Shown: positions 50,783 through 59,703 of the stretch, piece after piece
Layout of the letters: each line of letters begins with the position of its first letter
Position numbering within the stretch: the stretch's first letter is position 1
Assembly (NCBI GenBank): GCA_002402465.1
Contig: DHFW01000049.1
Span: forward strand, 62,001 to 126,000
Length of the DNA stretch: 64,000 nucleotides
Direction of reading: 5' to 3'
From: Bacteroidales bacterium UBA4814
Lineage (GTDB): Bacteria > Bacteroidota > Bacteroidia > Bacteroidales > UBA7960
The notes under the pieces: model-generated
Databases searched by the model: none
Told to the model about the DNA's origin: nothing
Seen by the model: only the letters and a program-made list of their open reading frames with translations
Made by a program: the position numbers and the translations under genes

Positions 50783-51852
50783 CATTGGGTTTTGCCAAAA
50801 AGACTGTAAGCCGCCAGGAATCCATCAACCAGCTTTTCAAACTTTTCCTGGTCGCCATTATGGAAGACTACCTTTATGGGAATAAAAAACACGGGAAGTC
50901 CTTTGAGCTTATCAAGCAGTACTTTTTGTTGCAGCCGCATGGCGTCTTTCTCAGTAACCACAATGGCTTTGTCTCGCCCGAAAGTGTCTTTAAATTCCTG
51001 CCTTAACTTTTCCAGATCTCTGGCTGAAAACTGGTAGTGGTCAGGAAACTTTTTCACGATCAATTCCTGGCAGTTTCTTTTCAAATGCTCTTCAATAGAC
51101 GAGGTGTTTGCGATGCCCGAAAACAGAAAAATGGTCTTGTACCCGGTGGTGTTTTTTTTGCATTCTGGCAACAGAGGTACCCAGGGGCCATACTCCACTG
51201 TCGAAAAGAAGACCTTTTCAAGCTGGTATTTGTTCAGTTTTTCCAGGAAGTATTTTCGATCGAGGGGCGAAAACACTCTTGGCGTCTTGCTCACAATGAG
51301 TGCATGTGCGCGCCGGGCTCCTTTTTTCAATTCGCGCAGGTTTCCGCAGGGCAAGATAAAATTATTGAAAAAAGGCTTGTAGTATTCAGTCAGCAGCAGG
51401 TTTAGGCCGGGCTTTACAAACCGGTGTTGAAAAGCATCGTCCAGAATGATCAGGTTCACCTCGGGGTGCATCTCCATAATTTTTTCTATACCCTTCCTGC
51501 GCCGTTCATGCACGGCCACAATAATATCAGGAAACTTTCTGCAAATTTGAAGTGGCTCATCGCCAATCTCGTTTGCAGTATGGTTTGGGCCCGCAATCAG
51601 AAAACCCCTTGTTTTCCGCTTGTAACCGCGGCTTAGAACCGCCATATTATAATTTTCTCTGAGATAATTTACCAGATATTCCACGTGGGGCGTTTTCCCG
51701 GTGCCACCGGTGCTCAGGTTGCCCAGGCTGATCACGGGTATGCTGAAACTTTTTGAAGGCAGTAGTCTCCAGTCAAAAAGCTTATTACGGATCCAGGTAA
51801 TGAATCCGTAAATCAAACAAAAAGGCAGAAGCAATAAGCGAAATGGAGACAT
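50782..51852 (-). CDS. lpxK: Tetraacyldisaccharide 4'-kinase
   Basis: LpxK phosphorylates the lipid A precursor at the inner membrane. One N-terminal helix (FRLLLLPFCLIYGFITWI) is followed by the P-loop SLGNLSTGGTGKTPHVEYL, LSRGYKRKTRG, DDAFQHRFV and KFPDHYQFSARDLEKL with ATVTEKDAM-like VVTEKDAMRL. The 356 residues fit. Its stop lies at the end of the ssb terminator. The 235-nt gap before Nif3 contains no gene. Confidence 0.94.
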   Translation of the reverse strand: MSPFRLLLLPFCLIYGFITWIRNKLFDWRLLPSKSFSIPVISLGNLSTGGTGKTPHVEYLVNYLRENYNMAVLSRGYKRKTRGFLIAGPNHTANEIGDEPLQICRKFPDIIVAVHERRRKGIEKIMEMHPEVNLIILDDAFQHRFVKPGLNLLLTEYYKPFFNNFILPCGNLRELKKGARRAHALIVSKTPRVFSPLDRKYFLEKLNKYQLEKVFFSTVEYGPWVPLLPECKKNTTGYKTIFLFSGIANTSSIEEHLKRNCQELIVKKFPDHYQFSARDLEKLRQEFKDTFGRDKAIVVTEKDAMRLQQKVLLDKLKGLPVFFIPIKVVFHNGDQEKFEKLVDGFLAAYSLFGKTQ

Positions 51853-52058
51853 GCCTCAGGTAATTGCAAAATGTGGTGTTAGTATAATCATAGTCGCCTT
51901 GTTATTAATTATATACGCAGGTTTTGCGTTCAGGTTACAATAAATTTTTGTAGAAGTATTTGGGTTTTTTGCAAAAGAATTTTTGCAACAAGGCCACTAT
52001 TCATGATTCTGGTTTTCTTTGTTGGGCCTGGCTGAGCGCTTTTACACCAACATTTTTT

Positions 52059-52066
52059 TACCTTTG
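52059..52066 (+). promoter_or_regulatory. Candidate -7 box for the Nif3-zinc ribbon pair
   Basis: TACCTTTG matches TAnnTTTG, 21 nt before the ATG. Confidence 0.45.
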
Positions 52067-52087
52067 GGTAAATTTTATCTTTAAGCC

Positions 52088-53182
52088 ATGATTATAAAGG
52101 AGCTTCTCGAATGTTTTGAGCAGGTGGCCCCCGATGCCTTGCAGGAATCGTATGATAACAGCGGGTTACAGCTTGGTTCCCCCGCAAAGGAAGTTACCAG
52201 GGGCCTTATTTGCCTCGATGTAACACCTTCGGTGGTGAGTGAAGCCATTTCGAAAGGTTGCGACCTGATCATTTCGCACCACCCGCTTATTTTCAAAGGC
52301 CTGAAAAAAATTACCGGGGCTCACTTTACCGAAAAGGTTATTATTGAAGCCATTAAGCACGATATTGCCATAGTGTCGTTACATACCAATCTCGATAATG
52401 TGGAGCAGGGTGTAAACTTTCGCCTGGGCCAGGCTTTCGGTTTAATAAACCTGAAAATTCTGCAACCACAAAAAGGCCAGTTACGAAAGCTGGTCACCTT
52501 TTGCCCGCAATCGCATGCCGAGCAGGTAAGAAATGCCATTTTTGAAGCGGGAGCAGGCCACATTGGCAAATACGATTGCTGCAGTTTTAATCTGGAGGGC
52601 AAGGGCACCTTCCGTGCTGGAAAGGATGCCAACCCATTCGTTGGCAAAAAAGAAGAGCTGCACGTGGAACAGGAGGTTAGAATTGAAACCATTCTGCCAG
52701 CTTTCCTTGAGCGAAAAGTGTTAAATGCTATGATTCATAGCCACCCTTACGAGGAAGTGGCCTACGATATTTACCCGCTGGAAAACATTTATGAGAAAAC
52801 CGGCTCAGGCATGGTGGGCGAGCTGGATATTCCGCTTTCTGAGAATGATTTTCTTGAAATGCTGAAGAAAAAACTGAAAATACCCTGCTTGCGGCATACC
52901 GCCTTTACCGGGCAAGCCATAAAAAAAGTGGCCTTTTGTGGTGGCTCCGGTGGCTTTTTGCTGAGCGATGCCCTCAGGGCAGGTGCCCAGGCATTTGTTA
53001 CCGGCGATTTGAAATATCATCAGTTTTTTGAAGCGGAAGGTAAAATATTAATTGCCGATGCAGGCCACTACGAAACCGAGCAGTTTACCAAAGAATTATT
53101 GTATGACATTGTTAATAAAAATTTTAGTAAATTTGCACTCCTTATTTCAGGGGTAAACACCAACCCTGTAAATTATTTTTAA
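52088..53182 (+). CDS. Nif3-like dinuclear metal center protein
   Basis: A 364-residue member of the NIF3/YbgI (DUF34) family, which forms toroidal hexamers with two metals per subunit. Metal motifs: ISHHPLIFKGLKKI, LHTNLDNVEQG and ADAGHYETEQ. An inserted CutA1/PII-like domain (about residues 130-235, RKLVTFCPQSHAEQVRNAI to HSHPYEEVAYDIYPLEN) distinguishes the long form. The reaction is not certain. The zinc-ribbon gene follows after 34 nt. Confidence 0.92.
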   Translation: MIIKELLECFEQVAPDALQESYDNSGLQLGSPAKEVTRGLICLDVTPSVVSEAISKGCDLIISHHPLIFKGLKKITGAHFTEKVIIEAIKHDIAIVSLHTNLDNVEQGVNFRLGQAFGLINLKILQPQKGQLRKLVTFCPQSHAEQVRNAIFEAGAGHIGKYDCCSFNLEGKGTFRAGKDANPFVGKKEELHVEQEVRIETILPAFLERKVLNAMIHSHPYEEVAYDIYPLENIYEKTGSGMVGELDIPLSENDFLEMLKKKLKIPCLRHTAFTGQAIKKVAFCGGSGGFLLSDALRAGAQAFVTGDLKYHQFFEAEGKILIADAGHYETEQFTKELLYDIVNKNFSKFALLISGVNTNPVNYF

Positions 53183-53216
53183 CCCATACTTTTAACAAAT
53201 CAGATCCCCAGAATCC

Positions 53217-54071
53217 ATGGCTAAGAGTTCAAAAACCGAAGAGGAAGTTCCCAGGCAAATCAACCCCAGTACCGGCACCGAAGGTTCACCGGTGGCTGTT
53301 CCCGAGTCGGCAAGTGAAGAGAGTGTTGAACTTACTGTAAAGAAAAAGCTTACCGCCCTGTTTACCCTGCAAGCTATCGACACCCAGATCGACAAGATCC
53401 GTGCCATTCGCGGCGAATTGCCTCTGGAAGTGCAGGACCTTGAAGATGAGATCGAAGGCCTGGAAACCCGCATTGAAAAATTCCGCCAGGAATTGAAAGA
53501 CCTTGAAGCCGAAATCGCCGGCAAGAAAGTTTCCATCGGCGAAAGCCAGGATCTTATCAAGAAATACGAAAGCCAGCAGATGAATGTTCGCAACAATCGC
53601 GAATATGACTCTCTTTCGAAAGAGATTGAATTCCAGACCCTCGAAGTGCAGCTTTCTGAAAAGAAGATTCGTGAATTTACGGCTGCCATGGAGCTGAAGG
53701 AAGAAACTGTTAAGCAGATTGAAGCCGAGCTCGAAGAGCGTCGCGGCGACCTGGAGGCCAAGAAAAACGAACTGGACGACATCATAGCCGAAACCCGAAA
53801 GGAAGAAGAACTGCTGGCCGAAAGTTCGAAAAAACAAAAAGCGGCCATTGAAGGACGCTTGCTCACAGCCTACCAGCGCATTCGCGAAAATGCCCGTAAC
53901 GGCCTGGCTGTTGTGCCCGTAGAACGCGATGCTTGCGGTGGTTGCTTTAACAAGATTCCGCCTCAGCGCCAACTCGATATCCGCCTGCACAAGAAAATCA
54001 TTGTGTGCGAATATTGTGGCCGAATCTTGGTTGACAGTGACATTGTGAGTTCTGTGGAACCACTTTCCTAA
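53217..54071 (+). CDS. Coiled-coil C4-type zinc ribbon protein
   Basis: A 284-residue protein with a long helical hairpin of charged heptads (about 60-230, ELPLEVQDLEDEIEGLETRI and more) and a C-terminal zinc ribbon with CGGCFNKIPPQ and CEYCGRIL. The architecture matches the DUF164/CT398 family, often paired with Nif3 genes and linked to secretion or flagellar ATPase partners in some bacteria. Function here is unknown. Confidence 0.85.
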   Translation: MAKSSKTEEEVPRQINPSTGTEGSPVAVPESASEESVELTVKKKLTALFTLQAIDTQIDKIRAIRGELPLEVQDLEDEIEGLETRIEKFRQELKDLEAEIAGKKVSIGESQDLIKKYESQQMNVRNNREYDSLSKEIEFQTLEVQLSEKKIREFTAAMELKEETVKQIEAELEERRGDLEAKKNELDDIIAETRKEEELLAESSKKQKAAIEGRLLTAYQRIRENARNGLAVVPVERDACGGCFNKIPPQRQLDIRLHKKIIVCEYCGRILVDSDIVSSVEPLS

Positions 54072-54083
54072 ACAACATTATTA

Positions 54084-54116
54084 AAATAAAACGGGGCTTT
54101 TGGCCCCGTTTTATTT
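54084..54116. terminator. Bidirectional terminator
   Basis: A 14-bp stem, 54084-54097 with 54103-54116, has core ACGGGGC and A/T ends on both sides, so it can serve both the zinc-ribbon gene and the convergent porin-like gene. Confidence 0.85.
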
Positions 54117-54136
54117 GTTGTTTCTATGCCCGGAGT

Positions 54137-55579
54137 TTAAAACCTGAACCCTAGGGTGAGCATAAACCTGTTTATTGAATAGTTGTTTTCTACTGGCCTT
54201 ACCAACTGCGCACTGTAGAGATAATAATCTTCAGTGAAAAAAGTGTAGGAATAGGCAAAGTCAACAAAGTAATGACGCTCGCGCAGGCCAATGCCGGCAG
54301 AAACGACCGACTGCTGCCCGTCGTTTACCCCCTTACGGTAAGGGCTCGAGTAAAAGGCATACCCACCCCTCAATATCAGAGGCTCCATCCTTACCTCGCC
54401 ACCAAGCCTTAAATTGTGCTGTGCGGTAAAGTTATTGCGAATAATGTTGTTTTCGGTCGAGAACATGTAATCATCGCTGCGCAGACGCATACGTGTGTAG
54501 TCCACATATTCGTAGTCGAAGCTGATCAGTCCGGTGGTGCCAAAAACCAGGCCCAGGCTGCCAATGGCTTTCATGGGGGTATTCAGCTCATATTTAAACC
54601 AGCCATTAGGAGAAGAAGCGTAGCTATCGTAGTCTTCCAGGTTGAGCGACGAGCGCATGGTGGCATAATACTTATCTTCTAGTTTGTAGAAGGTTGGCGT
54701 GTGAAGGGCTGCACCTATGCGAACCATGTCGGATAACCGATATATGGCCCCAACCTTTAAATTAACACCGGTACCCGAAGTATTGAATTTATTGGTGTAG
54801 GTGAGTGAATTAAAAACGTTGCTATAGTTTTCAACATCGGTTTCCACAAAGATGGACGACTCCTTATATCGAACCGAGGGCAAACCCACGGTAGCACCCA
54901 GGAAAAGACGGTCGTTGTAATTGGCTGCCATCGAAAGGACAAACTCGCGCATGGAACCTGAAGAGCTGGTTTCCTGTCTTTGCAGCACGTTGCCGTTGGG
55001 CATATCAACCATGAATTCTCCGTTGTCCTGGTAAAGAAGCCAGGTATCCCAAGCCAGTCCGGTCGAAAAATCATCCAGATTGGAAACGCTGCCCTCCCAG
55101 TTGGCCTGGTCGCGAAAATCAGTCATAAGCGAGCTATCGGTGTTGAAACCCTCTGTAATCCAGCGCTGGTTAAAATTATTGTGGCGGTTAATGCCGAAGC
55201 CAAAATTTACCGACTTCCAGCCGGGTTGATCGAGTGGATTGGAAATGGGAAGCACGAACACCACGCCCAGGTTGTTCAAGTTAAAATTGTATTTCATGTC
55301 ATCAGTAGTGTTGCCATAATAGCTCGACTCCACCAGGCTGTAATCAACAGTTGGGGTAATGGTGATCTCTGAACTGCGGAAAATGCCCAGGCCTGCCGGA
55401 TTTATGCTCAGGCTCGAAAAATCGCCGCCAAGGGCACCAAAGGCACCGCCCATACTGGTAAAACGAGCCGTTCCGCCGGGATTCATAAAGGAATACCTAA
55501 AGGCATCGTTTTCGTTTTGCGAAAACCCCTGCAAACTTATGAGCAACAGGGCTGCCAGGGCTAAAGTGATCCTTTTCAT
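54137..55579 (-). CDS. OmpP1/FadL-like outer-membrane protein
   Basis: A signal peptide (MKRITLALAALLLISLQGFS) precedes 460 residues of beta-barrel with the family opening GGTARFTSMGGAFGALGGDFSSLSINPAGLG. Many alternating aromatic strands and the final RFMLTLGFRF (C-terminal Phe) support an outer-membrane barrel. FadL-type proteins move hydrophobic compounds; the substrate is not known. Confidence 0.87.
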   Translation of the reverse strand: MKRITLALAALLLISLQGFSQNENDAFRYSFMNPGGTARFTSMGGAFGALGGDFSSLSINPAGLGIFRSSEITITPTVDYSLVESSYYGNTTDDMKYNFNLNNLGVVFVLPISNPLDQPGWKSVNFGFGINRHNNFNQRWITEGFNTDSSLMTDFRDQANWEGSVSNLDDFSTGLAWDTWLLYQDNGEFMVDMPNGNVLQRQETSSSGSMREFVLSMAANYNDRLFLGATVGLPSVRYKESSIFVETDVENYSNVFNSLTYTNKFNTSGTGVNLKVGAIYRLSDMVRIGAALHTPTFYKLEDKYYATMRSSLNLEDYDSYASSPNGWFKYELNTPMKAIGSLGLVFGTTGLISFDYEYVDYTRMRLRSDDYMFSTENNIIRNNFTAQHNLRLGGEVRMEPLILRGGYAFYSSPYRKGVNDGQQSVVSAGIGLRERHYFVDFAYSYTFFTEDYYLYSAQLVRPVENNYSINRFMLTLGFRF

Positions 55580-55690
55580 GGTATGTATTTTTTAGTTATC
55601 AACAGGTTTAAAAAACCTCACGGCTTTTGGGGTTATTCAGTATGGCCGGGAGGGAAATTAAGCAAGGGGAAAATGGTTATTCAGTTTATG

Positions 55691-57562
55691 TTAGCGCGAA
55701 CGACCGCCGCTACTGCTGCGTTCTGATGACCCTCCTCCAGAACTTCCACCTGAGCTCCTTGCTGGGGCACTGCTGCCACCTGAGCTTCTGGAGGGAGAGG
55801 AAACAGCTGATGCGCTGCTGCCCGAGCTCCTCGACGGGGTGCTCACGTTCCTTGAGGGTGAGCTTTGCGTCGGAGCGGTGCGTGCCGGTGCCTGCTGGCG
55901 CGCCGGAGGGGAGTAGGAGGGTTGGCCTCTTTCCTGCCTGGTGGGCTGTGTGCGCTGGGTAGGTGCAGGCTGGCTTTGCGGCCTGGCTTGTGGCCTAACC
56001 TGCTGGGGCGAAGGCCTTGTCGGCTGCTGCTGAGGACTTGCCGTTGCCGGAGGCCTTCCCGACTGCGGGCTGCTATACTCCTGGTTGGTTTTGGGCTGCT
56101 GATAGCTGGGCGAAGTATAGGTGCGCGGACGGTTAAAGTTGGGATCGTTTTCCTGGCGCTGGCTGCCTGCTGGGGCCTGCTGAGGCCTTTCATAACGCTG
56201 CATTTGGTCGCGCTGGTATTCGCTGCGCGAAGGAGCCTGGTAGTCGGAAGGCGTACGCTGCGGCTGCGTTGGCCTGGCAGGCTGTGTGGTGGCAGGGGCA
56301 GGTCTTGTTTCGGGCTGAGCCTGTGGCCGCGCTTCAGGCGTGCGAGTGGGCTGCTGCTGAACCGGTCGGGTTTGCTGTGGCTGCTGCGTAGGACGAGCCT
56401 GCTGTGGCTGCGATTGTTGCGGCGTTGGACGAACGGCAGGCCGCTCCTGCGGCTGTGCCGGACGTGCTTCTGTGGGGCGCTCTGTTGGAGCTTGCCTTTC
56501 GGGGCGTGCCTCGGTGGGGCGTGCTTCTGGAGCTTGCCTTTCGGGGCGAACAGCAGGTACCGTGGTTTCCCGTGTATCCCTGCCGGGGGCAGCTACAGAA
56601 GGCACGGGGCTAATTTCGGCTGCACCGGCCGGACGAGCACTTTCGGTCCTTTCAGGACGGGCTTCGGTGCGTGTGCCGTCGACGGGTTGGGTTCCGCGCG
56701 CGCGCGAGACGTCGTCGCGGTTGGCTTCGAAACGCTCGGCAAAAGTTGCAGGACGGCCTTCTCCACGGCCTGTGCCGCCTGCTACAGCACCACCACTGGC
56801 GCCGCGATGACCATAATAATAGTTGCTGCGGTCAAGGCTGTTGTAGTAGTACTGATACTGGTATGGGTTGCTCCAGTAACCGTGATAATATCCTGAATAA
56901 TATCCAGCATGGTAACCCGACCAGTAACTATAGCCCCACGGGCTGTAATATCCTGGGTAAAATCCCCAGTAATTCCAGCGGTTCCAGCTGCTCCAGCCCC
57001 AGGGAGAACCCCAGGAGTAGAAGGGCGAATACCATGAATACCAGTAAAAGCCGGGGTTGTACATCATGTATCCCGGATAATAAAATCCCAGTGAGCCGTA
57101 ACCCATGTAAATGCTCACACCATAGTAGAAAGGATCGTAGTTATACCAATACATATTGGTGTAGTAGGGATCGTAATACGACCAGCTGGAAGCCGGGCGG
57201 TGAAACCTGCGGATACGGGCCGAATAGCTGTAGTCGTAGTAATCGCCGTAATAGTAATTGTTTACGTAAGTATTTCCATCGGCATCGTAATAGGTATCAG
57301 TCGCCGAAGGGCTGTATTCGTAATAATCATCCTGGTTCACGTAGCCTTCATTCTGGTAATCGTAAGCCTGATTGCTGGTTTCGGGGTAATAATCAGATGG
57401 GGTGGTTACATCTATCGGGGTGGCTTGCTGCGTGGTGGCAGCCGTACTGGCATCCCTCGGTATGTAATAAATATCGTCGTAGGTCTGAGAGGCATGGTAG
57501 GTTGATGAGCAACCTGCCAGGACCACCGACATGACGATCAGAATTTTAAAAATTGCTTTCAT
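55691..57562 (-). CDS. Tyr/Trp-rich, Pro/Arg-repeat lipoprotein of unknown function
   Basis: I do not recognise this protein. It starts at the ATG with SD AAGGAGG (57577-57571) spaced 8 nt; the signal MKAIFKILIVMSVVLAGC ends in a lipobox Cys at 18. Next come a Tyr/Asp-rich part, a segment near 110-260 with unusually many Tyr, Trp and Gly (YYSPWGYSYWSGYHAGYYSG), then 200 residues of repeats such as EARPERQAP and ERPTEARP with Gln-rich runs, and a Ser/Gly-rich end. It is 623 residues, low-complexity throughout, and likely surface-exposed and disordered. Confidence 0.75.
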   Translation of the reverse strand: MKAIFKILIVMSVVLAGCSSTYHASQTYDDIYYIPRDASTAATTQQATPIDVTTPSDYYPETSNQAYDYQNEGYVNQDDYYEYSPSATDTYYDADGNTYVNNYYYGDYYDYSYSARIRRFHRPASSWSYYDPYYTNMYWYNYDPFYYGVSIYMGYGSLGFYYPGYMMYNPGFYWYSWYSPFYSWGSPWGWSSWNRWNYWGFYPGYYSPWGYSYWSGYHAGYYSGYYHGYWSNPYQYQYYYNSLDRSNYYYGHRGASGGAVAGGTGRGEGRPATFAERFEANRDDVSRARGTQPVDGTRTEARPERTESARPAGAAEISPVPSVAAPGRDTRETTVPAVRPERQAPEARPTEARPERQAPTERPTEARPAQPQERPAVRPTPQQSQPQQARPTQQPQQTRPVQQQPTRTPEARPQAQPETRPAPATTQPARPTQPQRTPSDYQAPSRSEYQRDQMQRYERPQQAPAGSQRQENDPNFNRPRTYTSPSYQQPKTNQEYSSPQSGRPPATASPQQQPTRPSPQQVRPQARPQSQPAPTQRTQPTRQERGQPSYSPPARQQAPARTAPTQSSPSRNVSTPSRSSGSSASAVSSPSRSSGGSSAPARSSGGSSGGGSSERSSSGGRSR

Positions 57563-57632
57563 AACGGTTTCCTCCTTGCTTGTGGTTATTGACAAAGTTA
57601 AGAAGTAAAGTCAATTATCGTGGTTTTTTCTT

Positions 57633-57640
57633 AAATTTGC
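57633..57640 (+). promoter_or_regulatory. Candidate -7 box for proS
   Basis: TAAATTTG matches TAnnTTTG, 47 nt before the ATG at 57688. Confidence 0.45.
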
Positions 57641-57687
57641 CGGGTTTGTTCAACAGAATAATCGCAAATACTATACCAAATACTTAC

Positions 57688-59163
57688 ATGGCAAAGGATT
57701 TTTCAACACGCGAAGAGAATTATTCCAAATGGTACAACGACATTGTTCAGCGGGCAGGTTTGGCCGAGAACTCAGCCGTTAGGGGCTGCATGGTAATTAA
57801 GCCATACGGTTACGCCATTTGGGAGAAAATGCAGGCGGCACTCGATAAGATGTTTAAGGATACCGGGCACTCCAACGCCTACTTCCCAATATTCATACCA
57901 AAATCGTTTTTTAGCAAAGAAGCTGCCCACGTGGAGGGCTTTGCCAAAGAATGTGCTGTGGTGACCCATTACCGCCTTAAAAATGATCCCGATGGGAAAG
58001 GGATAGTTGTTGATGAAGATGCTAAACTAGAGGAAGAGCTGATTATCAGGCCCACTTCAGAAACTATTATCTGGGATACCTACCGAAACTGGGTGCAATC
58101 TTACCGTGACCTTCCCATTCTTTTGAACCAGTGGGCCAACGTGGTTCGTTGGGAAATGCGCACGCGCATGTTTTTGCGCACCACTGAGTTCCTTTGGCAG
58201 GAAGGGCATACCGCCCATGCCACTGAGCTGGAAGCCATTGAGGAAACCGAACGCATGCTCAATGTTTACGCCCATTTTGCCGAAAACTTCATGGCCATCC
58301 CAGTGCTGAAAGGCACCAAGTCGGTGAACGAGCGTTTTGCGGGTGCGGTTGAAACCTATTGTATTGAAGCCCTGATGCAAGACGGTAAAGCCCTGCAGGC
58401 AGGTACCTCACATTTTCTCGGACAAAACTTCGCCAAAGCTTTCGATGTGAAGTTTGCCAGCCCCGAAGGAAAACTTGAGTATGTTTGGGCCACTTCGTGG
58501 GGCGTTTCTACCAGGCTGGTGGGGGCTCTCATTATGGCTCACTCCGACGATCATGGGCTGGTCGTTCCCCCCAAGCTGGCTCCTATTCAGGCTGTCATTG
58601 TTCCAATATATAAGAATACAGAGCAGCAAAACCTGGTGGTTGAAAAAGCCCGCGAAATAAAGGAGCGGCTCGAAAAGAAAGGGATTTCAGTTAAACTTGA
58701 TGACCGCGATACCTATAAACCTGGCTGGAAGTTTAACGAGTACGAATTTAAGGGCGTGCCCGTTCGTATTGCCATTGGCCCCCGCGATGTGGAAAATGGT
58801 ACCGTTGAAGTGGCACGACGCGACACCCTGGAAAAAGATATTTACCAGGTGGCCGATATTGAAAATAAGGTTGAACACTTGCTCGAAGCCATCCAAAGCA
58901 ACCTTTACCAGAAGGCACTTTCTTTCCGCGAACAAAGCACATACCAAGCCGATACCTGGGAAGAATTCGTTGATATTCTCGATAATAAAGGTGGCTTTAT
59001 CCTGGCACACTGGGATGGCACTGCCGAAACCGAACAAAAGATCAAGGAAGAAACCAAGGCTACCATCCGGCTCATTCCGCTAAATGCGCAAAAAGAAGAA
59101 GGTCGGTGCATTTACTCGGGCAAGCCCTCGACTCGCAGAGTGGTCTTTGCAAGGGCTTACTAA
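57688..59163 (+). CDS. proS: Prolyl-tRNA synthetase (short, ProS type 3)
   Basis: The enzyme charges tRNA(Pro). From MAKDFSTREENYSKWYND it has 491 residues, the eukaryote/archaeon-like form without the editing insertion. Class II motifs: GCMVIKPYGYAIWEKMQ, RPTSETIIWDTYRNWVQS, RTREFLWQEGHTAH-like RTTEFLWQEGHTAHAT, and TSWGVSTRLVGALIMAHSDD. An anticodon domain and a C-terminal zinc-binding-like end follow. A longer frame from 57580 lies across the promoter. Confidence 0.95.
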   Translation: MAKDFSTREENYSKWYNDIVQRAGLAENSAVRGCMVIKPYGYAIWEKMQAALDKMFKDTGHSNAYFPIFIPKSFFSKEAAHVEGFAKECAVVTHYRLKNDPDGKGIVVDEDAKLEEELIIRPTSETIIWDTYRNWVQSYRDLPILLNQWANVVRWEMRTRMFLRTTEFLWQEGHTAHATELEAIEETERMLNVYAHFAENFMAIPVLKGTKSVNERFAGAVETYCIEALMQDGKALQAGTSHFLGQNFAKAFDVKFASPEGKLEYVWATSWGVSTRLVGALIMAHSDDHGLVVPPKLAPIQAVIVPIYKNTEQQNLVVEKAREIKERLEKKGISVKLDDRDTYKPGWKFNEYEFKGVPVRIAIGPRDVENGTVEVARRDTLEKDIYQVADIENKVEHLLEAIQSNLYQKALSFREQSTYQADTWEEFVDILDNKGGFILAHWDGTAETEQKIKEETKATIRLIPLNAQKEEGRCIYSGKPSTRRVVFARAY

Positions 59164-59244
59164 GGACTTTTTCTGCGGTTGGTTTCTGGCATTTAATTTG
59201 ATAAAGCTAAATTTTGGTATTTTTACAAAAGAAAAGCATCTCTT

Positions 59245-59673
59245 ATGAGGATACTTCCTTTTATTTCGTTTATGTTGCTGGTTGGGGCTGCCTTTTCCCA
59301 GGCAGGGCTACGTGCCCCGTCCGATACCACCAGCCTTGAAGTAAGTGTGCGCCAGGATCTGCAAATTGAAAAGCTTTTGCGTGCACACCAAGAAGTGATG
59401 TCGCGCGAGCGTGGCATTAATGGCTTTCGCGTGCAGATTTACAGCGATTCCGGCAACCAGTCGAAATTACGTACTCAGCGCCGTCAGGCTGAGTTTGCAG
59501 CAAAATATCCCGGTGTGGAATCCTACATCATATACGATGCTCCCGATTTCAAACTCAGGGTGGGCGATTTTCGTACCCGGCTCGATGCCCGTCGTTTTCT
59601 CGAAAAAATAGCCAAGGATTATGAAGGTGCCTACATTGTGGTAGACATGATCAATTTCCCCGGCTTTGATTAA
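59245..59673 (+). CDS. SPOR-like exported small protein
   Basis: A 142-residue protein with a signal peptide (MRILPFISFMLLVGAAFS) and a C-terminal segment FRVQIYSDSGNQSKLRTQR...KLRVGDFRTRLDARRFLEKI that resembles the SPOR peptidoglycan-binding fold (V-Q-I-Y-S and R-V-G-D-F). It probably binds septal or other glycan. Family assignment rests on these two motifs alone. Confidence 0.75.
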   Translation: MRILPFISFMLLVGAAFSQAGLRAPSDTTSLEVSVRQDLQIEKLLRAHQEVMSRERGINGFRVQIYSDSGNQSKLRTQRRQAEFAAKYPGVESYIIYDAPDFKLRVGDFRTRLDARRFLEKIAKDYEGAYIVVDMINFPGFD

Positions 59674-59703
59674 TATTTCTCTAGCCCCTTTCGGGGAAAA
59701 CCT

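Noticed and set aside
55865..57534. Long plus-strand frames opposite the Tyr/Trp-rich lipoprotein gene
   Set aside because: They arise from the repetitive GC-rich codons of the other strand; the minus frame has a signal peptide, lipobox and SD, the plus frames have none.
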